This document shows, in pieces, positions 32,885 to 41,152 of a stretch of DNA of 64,000 nt (position 1 is its first letter; each line of letters begins with the position of its first letter). The position numbers were made by a program, and so were the translations under genes. Under the pieces are notes generated by a model that did no database searches, was not told the origin of the DNA, and saw only the letters and a program-made list of their open reading frames with translations. The stretch is from Bacteriovoracaceae bacterium (GTDB lineage: Bacteria > Bdellovibrionota > Bacteriovoracia > Bacteriovoracales > Bacteriovoracaceae), in assembly GCA_947441615.1 (NCBI GenBank), contig CANEUH010000016.1, positions 1 to 64,000 of the forward strand, given 5' to 3'.

Positions 32885-32921
32885 GTTTGTTATAAAAAAT
32901 CATATAAAATCTCATAAAAGA

Positions 32922-32938
32922 TGGCCCCATAGGGGCCA
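32922..32938. terminator. GC-rich hairpin upstream of the cyclase remnant
   Basis: TGGCCCC-ATA-GGGGCCA is a perfect 7-bp stem. On the minus strand it is followed by TCTTTTA. It probably terminated a gene now lost, since no gene ends here. Confidence 0.45.
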
Positions 32939-33055
32939 ACATAGTATTTCTAGGGTGGAGACCCTGGATGCAGGTATGGATGACATAGCTCTAATTTCGG
33001 CTATACTTAGTGTTTCGGACAGCTTGCCATATGGTCCATTCAAGAACAGGTTTAA

Positions 33056-33412
33056 ATGAATAACCCCAGCTGTACATCTACATTCGCATGGTTGGCGTTA
33101 TCGCTACTCATCTGTACGCTTGCTGTGTCATGCAGGCGTGTTGGAGGGCCGTCAGCCGATGAAGCCTTGCGATCATCCGTTGAAAGAGCGCTGCCCATAG
33201 GAAGCCCGCGCCAGAACGTCGTGGAGTTCTTCAACTCGAATGGCATGCGCTTTGACTTCAACGAATTGGATTCGAGATATGAGGCACTCCCCTCAAACAC
33301 ACGGATTGAATCCACCCTCGTCAAAAGCGATGTAAGCCTGAGAATTTACATCAGCCCAAAAACCAACCTCGTGGAAAGGATCGAAGTTGTACGACTCGCA
33401 ACAGGATTTTAG
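33056..33412 (+). CDS. Small GC-rich lipoprotein-like protein
   Basis: A hydrophobic signal ends in LAVSC (Cys26, lipobox) and the mature ~90 residues include 'LPIGSPRQNVVEFFNSNGMR' and 'RIYISPKTNLVERIEVVRL'. Base composition and codons (GCG, CGC, GCC) are visibly richer in G+C than all neighbours, which suggests recent acquisition from a higher-GC donor. Function unknown. It is placed between the cyclase remnant and the right MITE half. Confidence 0.6.
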   Translation: MNNPSCTSTFAWLALSLLICTLAVSCRRVGGPSADEALRSSVERALPIGSPRQNVVEFFNSNGMRFDFNELDSRYEALPSNTRIESTLVKSDVSLRIYISPKTNLVERIEVVRLATGF

Positions 33413-33451
33413 TACTGCCATGAACTCTCTGACTAGACTTCTCACTATCTT

Positions 33452-33566
33452 AATTCTCATAGAAATGTCTTTTGTGTCCTCGTCATGGGCAGTTCTATAA
33501 ATAAGCACTAAACCTCGGACATTACTGGTGAATTTTATAGTTCAACACCATTGAATTGGGTTAGTT
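33452..33566 (+). repeat. Right half of the MITE-like element
   Basis: The sequence matches the second half of the intact copy (60380-60494): 'TTTTGTGTCCTCG', 'CTCGGACATTACTGGTGAA' and the terminal 'CACCATTGAATTGGGTTAGTT'. It opens with AATTCTC, the 7-bp repeat shared with 26555-26561, and ends overlapping the cstA stop codon by six bases. Confidence 0.8.
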
Positions 33567-35225
33567 AGTAGGGACCTTTACAAGCATCTTCTTCATCGCT
33601 GTAAACACGAGATACAGAGCAAGAAGAATAAGAATTAAAGACATAATTGAGTTCATTAGTGAGAAATCAAGGCCAGTGGTTTTCTCAAGATTACTTCTTG
33701 TAATCTGAATAAGTGCGACCAACGTTGTGATCAAAACAAAAATCATGGGAATGAAAGTAAAAGCGAGGCGCTTTCCATTTTGATGGAGCCAAGCTGAAAT
33801 CACAAGAAGAGTCAGAGCTGCTAATAATTGATTGGCGGCACCGAAAAGAGTCCAGAATTGTGACCACATCCCAGAGTCAGTATTGGCCAATATAAGAGCT
33901 GAAGGAAGAATCGTTAAGAGTGTTCCCAAAATGGCTCCTAGTTTTCCACTGAGTCCTGTGAGCTCCTCTATGAGATATCTTCCAAGTCTAGTCGAGACAT
34001 CTAAAGTATCAAAAACGAAAGTAGAGAATGCCATCGCTCCAAAAGTCATCGCAAATGGTAAATGCTCTTTTCCAATGATGAGGGTTAAAAATTCACCAAT
34101 TCCTCGACCGTAGATGCTCCCCGGCTTAAGTCCCAAGACGTCACTTGGTGCCATCATCATGATAATGGCCAAAGAAATGAGTGCCACAAATCCTTCAGCA
34201 AGCATCGCCCCATATCCTACGGGGTGAAGATGGGTCTCTTTATCGATTTGCTTGGAGGTTGTTCCAGAGCAGACTAGACCATGAAAGCCAGAGCACGCTC
34301 CACAAGCGATCGTTACAAATAAAAATGGAAAAATAGAACCCGTCATCTTATCAAAGTGAAACCCAGTGAACATAGGTTGTTGAATAGGTTTACCGCTAAA
34401 AAAGAGACCAATTATTCCTAAAAGGAGAACTGAATAAAGAACATAACCACCTAAGTAACCACGAGGTTGGAGAAGTAACCAAACTGGAACCATAGAAGCG
34501 AGTCCACAATAGAGACAAATAAGAAGCGCCCAGTTTGTTTGAGACATTTGAAACCAATGAGAGAAGTATGTCCCTCCCCAGCAAACTCCAAACGTCGCAG
34601 GTACAAATATTAGGGTATTAAGCCAAAGTGGTGTTTTAAGATTGCGCTCAACTAGCCCCAGAAGGATTGAAAGAAGAAGATAAGAGATCGCTGCCCATGC
34701 AACTGCTCCACCAGGATGAAAATTTAATCCGAGGCCTGAGAGCTCATCTGGAGTAGAGACAAAACTAGAAGCTGTAATATCAGCAAAGGCCACAATAATA
34801 TAAACGAGCGCAATCCAAATAAAGACCATCATGGCCTTACCGGCGCTAGAGCCAAGTTGCTCTCTCGTGATATCGGCAATGGAGTGGGCATGGTGTTTTA
34901 CGGAACAAGTTAAAGAACTAAAGTCATGGACGGCTCCAATAAAGACAACACCAATTGAAATCCACAATAGAGATGGTAGCCAGCCGAACTGTTGGCAGGC
35001 AACAATGGGGCCTGCGATAGGCCCAGCTGCCGCAATCGCGGAAAAATGTTGAGCAAAAAGATAAAACGGATTCGTTGGAATGTAGTCATTACCGTCTTGA
35101 TAAGTATGCGCAGGAGTAACGGTATCTTTATTAAGATTAAAATTTGAAGCGACCCAAGAGCCATATTTAAAATAGCCTATCGTTATAAAAATGAGAAAAA
35201 GTATAGCGATAAGTGGTAGGCCCAT
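33561..35225 (-). CDS. cstA: CstA-family transporter (peptide/pyruvate uptake)
   Basis: The sequence 'HFSAIAAAGPIAGPIVACQQ' and 'IGAVHDFSSLTCSVKHHAHS' with about 14 hydrophobic helices mark the carbon starvation CstA/BtsT family, which imports pyruvate or peptides. At 554 residues it is the short version; E. coli forms are about 700. It is the last gene of a five-gene operon; its ATG follows directly after the stop of the FAD oxidase. It may carry products of the upstream enzymes. The 3' end overlaps the MITE half. Confidence 0.88.
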   Translation of the reverse strand: MGLPLIAILFLIFITIGYFKYGSWVASNFNLNKDTVTPAHTYQDGNDYIPTNPFYLFAQHFSAIAAAGPIAGPIVACQQFGWLPSLLWISIGVVFIGAVHDFSSLTCSVKHHAHSIADITREQLGSSAGKAMMVFIWIALVYIIVAFADITASSFVSTPDELSGLGLNFHPGGAVAWAAISYLLLSILLGLVERNLKTPLWLNTLIFVPATFGVCWGGTYFSHWFQMSQTNWALLICLYCGLASMVPVWLLLQPRGYLGGYVLYSVLLLGIIGLFFSGKPIQQPMFTGFHFDKMTGSIFPFLFVTIACGACSGFHGLVCSGTTSKQIDKETHLHPVGYGAMLAEGFVALISLAIIMMMAPSDVLGLKPGSIYGRGIGEFLTLIIGKEHLPFAMTFGAMAFSTFVFDTLDVSTRLGRYLIEELTGLSGKLGAILGTLLTILPSALILANTDSGMWSQFWTLFGAANQLLAALTLLVISAWLHQNGKRLAFTFIPMIFVLITTLVALIQITRSNLEKTTGLDFSLMNSIMSLILILLALYLVFTAMKKMLVKVPTN

Positions 35226-36500
35226 TTAGACTCCGAATATTTCTTTTAAATGGTTATTGAGGAAAATGCCGTTTGGATCAAATTCATTTCTGATTTTCAT
35301 GAAATCTTCAAACTTTGGATAAACTTTTAGGAAATCATTTTTCTTTAAAGTATGCCACTTACCCCAATGTGGTCGGCCCTGATTCTTTTTTAAGATTTCC
35401 TCTATACAGTCAAAATAAGGGCGATAATCCTCTGTAATGTAGGTATGAATGGCAAAATAAACACTGTCACGTTCAAATGAAGGGGACAACCAGATTGAAT
35501 CCTTTTTAACAAACCTAATTTCTATCGGTAATAGGGTTTGAAAATTATTTTTCTTAATAGCTTGTCTCATTTCACTAAAAACAGAATGGAATTTATCGAT
35601 GGGAAGATTGTACTCCATCTCCATAAACTTAACGTCTCTCTCTGTTGGATAGGCCCGGTGAGACCAATCGATCTTCTCTTCAGGAGATACAAAGGATTGC
35701 ATCACTTTATCAATAAGTTTGTACTTTCCAGTGGAGCTCGCTATTTTATTCAACTGTCGATAAAGCCAGTTTTCAACAAAGACTTCATTAAATTGATGAA
35801 AAAGATTCTTTGTTGAGACTTCTTCATTTGTTTCATTCATTATCTTCGTGAGTGACCAGTCTCCCACAGGGAAATAAAACATTTCTAAATGCCTGTTCCT
35901 GTGTAGGCGCTCTTCACATTTTTTTACGGCCTCATCGATATTTTCAGTAAAGGTGTTTACTTTAAGTTTATACGAGGGAACTAGTTTCATCGTGATATCT
36001 GAAATAATCCCTAATGAACCAATGCTTAGGCGAGCGGCTTCAAAATAGGGTGAAGTTTGATCAATAAAAATCTCTTCGCCTTTGCCATTAATCATTGTGA
36101 GTGCTGAGATTTGATTCGCCATAGATTGAAGTCTTAATCCCGTTCCATGGGTTCCTGTACTGGTTGCTCCACCAAGAGATTGTTTATTAATATCCCCTTG
36201 ATTTGGTAAAGAGAGATTGTGCTTAAAGCTTTCATCTCCAAAGAGTGATAATTTCGTACCGGCCATGGCTTTAATCGTTTGCTCTTTCGAGTTAACTTCG
36301 ATCACTCCTTGCATGTCATCCAAATGAAGAAAGATTTGATTTGTTTCTATCAGTCCAGTCCAAGAATGTCCTGATCCTCTCGTTCTAATCACTTTCTTTT
36401 CTTCGATGGCACTTTTAATGATTTTTTTTAATTCTTCTTTGGTTTTTGGATTGAAAACTATTGAAGGAGTGAAATTTAAATTACCGGCCCAGTTTCTCAT
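35226..36500 (-). CDS. FAD-dependent sugar-1,4-lactone oxidase-like enzyme
   Basis: The FAD-binding PCMH fold shows 'VIRTRGSGHSWTGLIET' with His45, the usual site of covalent FAD in the D-arabinono-/L-gulono-lactone oxidase family. It then shows 'LPNQGDINKQSLGGATSTG', and ends with the ALO signature 'GRPHWGKWHTL'. Enzymes of the family oxidise sugar lactones or alditols with oxygen. The neighbouring PLP protein is also often next to this oxidase in other bacteria. The substrate is unknown. Four-base overlap with that neighbour. Confidence 0.8.
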   Translation of the reverse strand: MRNWAGNLNFTPSIVFNPKTKEELKKIIKSAIEEKKVIRTRGSGHSWTGLIETNQIFLHLDDMQGVIEVNSKEQTIKAMAGTKLSLFGDESFKHNLSLPNQGDINKQSLGGATSTGTHGTGLRLQSMANQISALTMINGKGEEIFIDQTSPYFEAARLSIGSLGIISDITMKLVPSYKLKVNTFTENIDEAVKKCEERLHRNRHLEMFYFPVGDWSLTKIMNETNEEVSTKNLFHQFNEVFVENWLYRQLNKIASSTGKYKLIDKVMQSFVSPEEKIDWSHRAYPTERDVKFMEMEYNLPIDKFHSVFSEMRQAIKKNNFQTLLPIEIRFVKKDSIWLSPSFERDSVYFAIHTYITEDYRPYFDCIEEILKKNQGRPHWGKWHTLKKNDFLKVYPKFEDFMKIRNEFDPNGIFLNNHLKEIFGV

Positions 36501-37657
36501 ACGAATGTTTTTCCTTCTCCGCGGTAAGTGAGAGCGTAACCTTGGATTCCATCATTCTTTAATAAAATAATGTTATCAAAACGTTCACAAATTTCTCCAG
36601 CTTTTGCGTGACGAAAAAAAACAGAATCTCCCACCTTTAAATTTTCTCTCCCATCATAAGTAAATGGAGTTTGAACTTCTCCAGCTCCCTCAAGGGTTAA
36701 AAGATTCATTCCCAGAGGTAAAAATGGGGTAGGAGCTTTTTTTCTATCAATAGCGCCAGATCCAATATAACCGCCACCAAAACAAGTATAAATGTTTTCA
36801 GTTGGTTTTCTTACAATCGGAAGACTAAAAAATAGCGCAGGATTTAATTCTAAGTCTTTATAATAATCAAAAAGAACTGGAGCATATAAACCTGATCCAA
36901 CTGTGATTTCTGTCACACAATTTTCTTTACCTGTGTCTATGAGGCTTCCTGTGCCGCCGCCATTAACAATTTTTAGTTCAAATCCATCGGCCTTAAGCTG
37001 ATTGACACATTCTTCTCTAAAACTTCTTAATTTTTTAATGGATAATTTTTTTAGAAATCTTACAGCGGCCGATTTCTTATCTGTGACTCCTGCTATCTGA
37101 GCTTCATATCCCATAAGTCCAACGAGTTTGAGATTAGGGCAAAGTTTTAATTTATTCGAAAAAAGTTTTAATTTTTCAGTTGTATTTAGACTCGAGCGAT
37201 AAACACCAAAATGAAGTTTTGGTAGATCCATGGATAAATCAATGTCGACACATAGATTTAGTGTCGTCTTATATTTTTCACACAGTTCCTGAAGAAGTTC
37301 AAGGTGATCCATAAGATCAACCATGAGAGTAATTTCATTTGGATTCCTGGCGATTTCGTGGAGTGACTTTACATCCATTGAAGGGTATCCCATGAGTATA
37401 TCTTTGATCCCTTCATCTCTGAGCCAGATGGCCTCTCTTAGGTCATAAGTCATGACCCCTTGAAAAATACTATTGGAAGTTAGAATTTTTTTAATGATAT
37501 CTTTTGAACGAATGGACTTAGTTGCGATTCTTATTTTTTTTTGTGGCGAATTTGAGATGACCCATTCAATATTTTTATCAAAAGCCTCTAAGTCTAGAAT
37601 AAGGGTAGGGGAATTGAGTTTCCCTAAAAGTTTTACGTAGTGATGGTACCTATTCAT
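36497..37657 (-). CDS. PLP-dependent aldolase/deaminase, alanine racemase fold
   Basis: The N-terminal TIM barrel of alanine-racemase/D-threonine-aldolase type has the PLP lysine in 'IRIATKSIRS' (Lys47) and continues with 'GVMTYDLREAIWL', 'LCVDIDLSMDLPKLHFG' and 'NGGGTGSL'. A C-terminal beta domain follows ('AGEVQTPFTYDG', 'FRHAKAGEICERF'), as in amino acid deaminase/aldolase proteins. It would cleave a beta-hydroxy amino acid or amino alcohol. In this operon it may act on sphingosine-derived compounds, which is an inference. ATGA overlaps join it to both neighbours. Confidence 0.8.
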   Translation of the reverse strand: MNRYHHYVKLLGKLNSPTLILDLEAFDKNIEWVISNSPQKKIRIATKSIRSKDIIKKILTSNSIFQGVMTYDLREAIWLRDEGIKDILMGYPSMDVKSLHEIARNPNEITLMVDLMDHLELLQELCEKYKTTLNLCVDIDLSMDLPKLHFGVYRSSLNTTEKLKLFSNKLKLCPNLKLVGLMGYEAQIAGVTDKKSAAVRFLKKLSIKKLRSFREECVNQLKADGFELKIVNGGGTGSLIDTGKENCVTEITVGSGLYAPVLFDYYKDLELNPALFFSLPIVRKPTENIYTCFGGGYIGSGAIDRKKAPTPFLPLGMNLLTLEGAGEVQTPFTYDGRENLKVGDSVFFRHAKAGEICERFDNIILLKNDGIQGYALTYRGEGKTFV

Positions 37658-38514
37658 AAGTGGATTAAGGCCTCAACAGCATGATGATCTGAAAGAGGAC
37701 AATTTTTTCCGCCGCTCATTTTACCAATCATTGGGATAGCAGTTTTGTTCATTATCTTTAATGTTGAATTATTATTTCTAGTCCAGATATGGTCCAGCCA
37801 TTCTGCTTTTGAGTCTCCCCCTGGAGTTTTATAGCATTCAATTTTAAAACCATTGGTGGATTGAATCTCTCCAAAGAGGGGAGTTGAGTCCATTTTAAGA
37901 ATCTGCAGAGATTTTTCATATTCATCCTGTATCATCCCATCAATGTTAAGGTCACCTAAAAGAATTTGAGGAATGCCGTTGGCAAATTTTTCATCTAATA
38001 AATCATTAATAGTATAAATTTGCTCTCTTCGAGTCTTAATTGCTTCTTCATCTCCCCAGGCCTGCATGTGAGTTGTCGCAACTTGAACAGATTTACCAGA
38101 TGGTAGGGTTAGTTCTATCAGGATCACACCTTTTGAGGCAAAGCAATCTGTGTGGACACATGAATGATAATATTTTTTACCTAAGATTCTAAATGGGAAT
38201 TTACTTGCGATAAAAAGACCAGAGTTTAAAACATGTAAAAGATTTTTACCCTTCTTTAGATTGGCCTGAAAAGGGTGAGTCCCTTTTAATTTAAGCGAGA
38301 TCTCTTTTTGGAATCTCGTTCTAAAGGCTTCTTGGAGAAAGATGATATCGTGCGGAGTTTTTTCAAGCTTTTCAGCTATGAGTTTCGTTCTTAACTTTTG
38401 TTTCGTGAAATTAATAGGCTTTGGGATCATAAAAACATTCCAAGTTAATACTTTAATCTCTTCACTCATTGCAGTGAATGGAATTAAAAAAATGGCAAGA
38501 ATTAATATTTTCAT
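37654..38514 (-). CDS. Exported sphingomyelinase-like phosphodiesterase
   Basis: A signal peptide (MKILILAIFLIPFTAMS) precedes an endonuclease/exonuclease/phosphatase fold: 'VLTWNVFMIP', 'DIIFLQEAF', 'VATTHMQAWGD', 'QILLGDLNIDGM', and the final 'LSDHHAVEA'. These residues bind Mg2+ and the phosphate. Position and sequence suit neutral sphingomyelinases, which hydrolyse sphingomyelin or related phospho-sphingolipids to ceramide. It overlaps the ceramidase-like gene by four bases, supporting that substrate. A DNase-like activity is the alternative. Confidence 0.82.
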   Translation of the reverse strand: MKILILAIFLIPFTAMSEEIKVLTWNVFMIPKPINFTKQKLRTKLIAEKLEKTPHDIIFLQEAFRTRFQKEISLKLKGTHPFQANLKKGKNLLHVLNSGLFIASKFPFRILGKKYYHSCVHTDCFASKGVILIELTLPSGKSVQVATTHMQAWGDEEAIKTRREQIYTINDLLDEKFANGIPQILLGDLNIDGMIQDEYEKSLQILKMDSTPLFGEIQSTNGFKIECYKTPGGDSKAEWLDHIWTRNNNSTLKIMNKTAIPMIGKMSGGKNCPLSDHHAVEALIHL

Positions 38515-40130
38515 AAGCTCCTTTTATCAAGTTCATTCGGTGGGAAATGAAACCAATCAAGAGGTGCTTGATAAGAACTCTCTTTACCTAGTGCTTTATT
38601 TGTTAGAAGTGAAAATGCTTTGAGGACTCCTGTTAATGTATTTCTACCGTAAATGGTATGTCCGCCCTCGTAGCATTGTTTGTCATACTCTTCAGGTGTT
38701 ACGATGTAGCCCATAAAGGCATTGGCGTAACTTGAAATAATGACTTCAGTAATACCTAGGCTTAGAAGATCACTAAGAATTTGTTTTTTTAATCTTCTTC
38801 CTGACATGACAGTTATTTCACCCGGAACAAATGCAATTGCAATTTCTCCCATGATTAGAAGCTGAAAAGGGAGAATAGGAGGTACCCAAGGAAGAGTTTC
38901 AAGTGAATTTGCCTTAGCGGTTTTTCTTAAGGCCTCAAGTGACGGTTCCGGTAATGGGGGAAGCGTTTTCCAAACCTTTAATGGAATCCCTATAAAGGAG
39001 CCAGTTCTATGATCTAGCAAAATATCTTTATTCCCCTGAGCTTCATAAAAATCTTTATAAAACTCTGGTTTGTGAAAGAGGTTATACTTTTTTACAATTC
39101 TTGAAATGATACTAACGACATCTCCAAGTTGTTTAGGTACCCCAGGGCCCTCATCAGTTCCTCTAAAAAAAGCGACTCCATGTGCAGGTGGGCAAACTTC
39201 GAGCGCCATATTAAAAAACGTATGAAAAAACTTAAACTCCTGTCGAATGGGTTTTAAGAATACTATTTTTTCAGCTTCTCGAAATTGAATCTCTCCATTA
39301 AATTCAGTGCTCTCGTATTGATCTTTAAACTTACCACGCATGAGATTCGTTTTTTTATCCCAAATGAAATTGGGAGAAACATCTCCGGCCGAGGCTTGAA
39401 AAAAGAATGCCATCGTCCCAGGATGATTTTTTTCATAAAGCTCAGCAGCGATGCCTTTATTATCGTGGTGAATTCGATTGTTGAAACTTGAAACACTGGT
39501 ACAATGCACTCCGAACCAGTTAAGGAAAGCAAGACATTTTCCCTTTTGAGTGACAAAGGATAGGCCTTCGATTGTTCGTTCTACAGCGAGATGCTTTTCT
39601 GCAATAGTTCTATGCTTTGCTTCAGGATTAAGCGCGTGCGCCGAAATGGAGCGATTAAACGCAACCTCTTTATCATCAGCTATGGTCGTTCGGCCCCAAC
39701 TGACTTTAGTTAGTTCAGTTCTTTGGGAAGCTTCGGTAATGGCATCAATAATTGAAGTGACTATCTTTTCAAAAATTTTTTTCTGAAATCCAGGAATCGT
39801 AAAATTATAAAATGGATAATGACTATATCCACCGGGTGCGGAGTGTGTATGCTGGGCAGTTATAACTAAATTATCTAGTCCAATACCCCAATCTGGGAAT
39901 AGAGTAGTGATTCTATTTAAAACTTCTTCTTTGATCGCTAAGGTGACAAAGGCCTGCTCAAGGTGAACAATAATGAATTTTGAACTATGGTTTCGAATAA
40001 AAAGCACTCTCGCCCAAAGTGGAGTCGCAATCTCTTGAACTGTATTATGGTGTTGCCCATAGCCCATCATGCCAATGCCAGGGATAAAACAGGTAATATC
40101 TCTCCTACTTAGACCGATCTCTAAATTCAT
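38511..40130 (-). CDS. Neutral ceramidase-like amidase
   Basis: The motifs 'ITAQHTHSAPGGYSHY' (zinc histidines) and 'ASAGDVSPNF' (catalytic Ser of the neutral ceramidase family) are clear. The N-terminus 'GLSRRDITCFIPGIGMMGYG' matches the start of the family domain. Ceramidases split ceramide to sphingosine and fatty acid. The 539 residues are shorter than the ~650-residue bacterial enzymes because the C-terminal Ig-like domain is lacking. No signal peptide is visible although the next gene has one, so the two may act in different compartments. First gene of the operon. Confidence 0.85.
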   Translation of the reverse strand: MNLEIGLSRRDITCFIPGIGMMGYGQHHNTVQEIATPLWARVLFIRNHSSKFIIVHLEQAFVTLAIKEEVLNRITTLFPDWGIGLDNLVITAQHTHSAPGGYSHYPFYNFTIPGFQKKIFEKIVTSIIDAITEASQRTELTKVSWGRTTIADDKEVAFNRSISAHALNPEAKHRTIAEKHLAVERTIEGLSFVTQKGKCLAFLNWFGVHCTSVSSFNNRIHHDNKGIAAELYEKNHPGTMAFFFQASAGDVSPNFIWDKKTNLMRGKFKDQYESTEFNGEIQFREAEKIVFLKPIRQEFKFFHTFFNMALEVCPPAHGVAFFRGTDEGPGVPKQLGDVVSIISRIVKKYNLFHKPEFYKDFYEAQGNKDILLDHRTGSFIGIPLKVWKTLPPLPEPSLEALRKTAKANSLETLPWVPPILPFQLLIMGEIAIAFVPGEITVMSGRRLKKQILSDLLSLGITEVIISSYANAFMGYIVTPEEYDKQCYEGGHTIYGRNTLTGVLKAFSLLTNKALGKESSYQAPLDWFHFPPNELDKRSL

Positions 40131-40248
40131 AGGTAAAAGTATCTAAAATAAATCAGGAACTGAAAATCAATTTAGTATCTTGATTTGTTTGGTCAGTATT
40201 AAAATTTGCCTCATTCGTTTTTTTTTTGCGTAATGATACAATTAAAGG

Positions 40249-41112
40249 GTGAAAGCTGATTTAACAACACCTGGATCTTTTGCTCAATCTAAGTCTCTTC
40301 GGGCCGAAACCCGAGGTGTAAAGAATTTGTATCCCAAAGGAATTCCCGGAAAAATACCTTCTTCTAACCCTGATTATAAAGTGGATCTTTCAAGTCATTC
40401 AAAAGTTCCACCTTCACCTTCGTCTGGCAGCTCAATCTCTTTACCGGATCTACCAACTCCTCCAGCACCTTCAGTTCCTGATTTACCAAAAACTGACTTT
40501 GCTAAGGATATGGCCAAAGATGCAGTAAAAGATGAATCAGTAAAAAAATTAGAAAAGATTCAAGAAAAAGAAATAAAAGCTGGCACTTTAAAAAAACCAG
40601 CGATCATCTTTATCAAGGGTCTTGATGTATTTAGTTCTCCTTTAAAGAGTGAAGGTGGCTACGCTGGAGTTGGTAGGATCGCTGAGGCCATCGAAGGGTC
40701 TCGGATTTATGGTTGGGATCAAAAAGAAGAGATCATTGAAGAAATAAAAAAAGTTCACAAAGACTATCCAGTTGTCCTAGTTGGGCATAGCTTAGGTGGA
40801 GACACTGCAGTAGAAATTGCTGATGAACTAGACTCATTAAAAGAAAATTTTAGAAAAGTTGATTTACTCGTTACAGTTGATGCCATTGGATTCTCACATA
40901 GTATTATTCCTCAAAATGTGAAACAGCACCTAAATGTATTTGGTGAAAATAGCCTTGTTTTAAATGATGGGCCTCATGTCGCTAGAAGAGATGAAAAAAC
41001 AAATGTGAGAAATATTTTATCACCACTCGATCACACGGATATTGATGACGATAAAGAAATTCAATACGAGATTGTGGACTTGATTCAGAAGACTATCGGA
41101 ACTAAAACTTAA
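40249..41112 (+). CDS. Alpha/beta-hydrolase with proline-rich N-terminus
   Basis: The start is GTG (40249); the preceding AAAGGG is nearly adjacent, so the start is uncertain. Residues ~40-80 are Pro/Ser-rich ('PPSPSSGSSISLPDLPTPP'). From ~115 comes an alpha/beta-hydrolase core with the nucleophile elbow GHSLGG (Ser181), in 'YPVVLVGHSLGGDTAVEI', and 'VDLLVTVDAIGF'. A candidate His lies in 'LSPLDHTDI'. No signal peptide is visible. Probably a cytoplasmic esterase or lipase. A strong terminator follows. Confidence 0.72.
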   Translation: MKADLTTPGSFAQSKSLRAETRGVKNLYPKGIPGKIPSSNPDYKVDLSSHSKVPPSPSSGSSISLPDLPTPPAPSVPDLPKTDFAKDMAKDAVKDESVKKLEKIQEKEIKAGTLKKPAIIFIKGLDVFSSPLKSEGGYAGVGRIAEAIEGSRIYGWDQKEEIIEEIKKVHKDYPVVLVGHSLGGDTAVEIADELDSLKENFRKVDLLVTVDAIGFSHSIIPQNVKQHLNVFGENSLVLNDGPHVARRDEKTNVRNILSPLDHTDIDDDKEIQYEIVDLIQKTIGTKT

Positions 41113-41121
41113 ATTTTTTAC

Positions 41122-41150
41122 AAAAAAAAAGCCCCTTGCGGGGCTTTTTT
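41122..41150. terminator. Bidirectional Rho-independent terminator
   Basis: AGCCCC-TTGC-GGGGCT with an A9 run before and a T6 run after, between convergent hydrolase and protease genes. Confidence 0.92.
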
Positions 41151-41152
41151 GA

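Larger units (their letters stand above)
26562..33458. mobile_element. Putative 6.9-kb accessory insertion inside a MITE-like element
   Basis: The two halves of one MITE-like element lie at both edges. Their joined sequence aligns to the intact copy without a gap once one copy of the 7-bp AATTCTC is removed, so the segment looks like an insertion with a 7-bp target duplication. The flanking genes, M28 peptidase and cstA, would have been convergent neighbours. Inside lie secreted proteins, a lipase-like lipoprotein, an FMN reductase, a frameshifted GNAT gene, a truncated cyclase and a GC-rich lipoprotein. No transposase, integrase or terminal inverted repeats were seen in it. Confidence 0.55.

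Noticed and set aside
26562-33458. Terminal inverted repeats of the 6.9-kb insertion
   Set aside because: The first and last 30 bases of the insert are not complementary, so a simple DDE transposon was not claimed.
35538-35816. 92-codon ORF opposite the FAD oxidase
   Set aside because: It is wholly antisense to a gene with clear family motifs.
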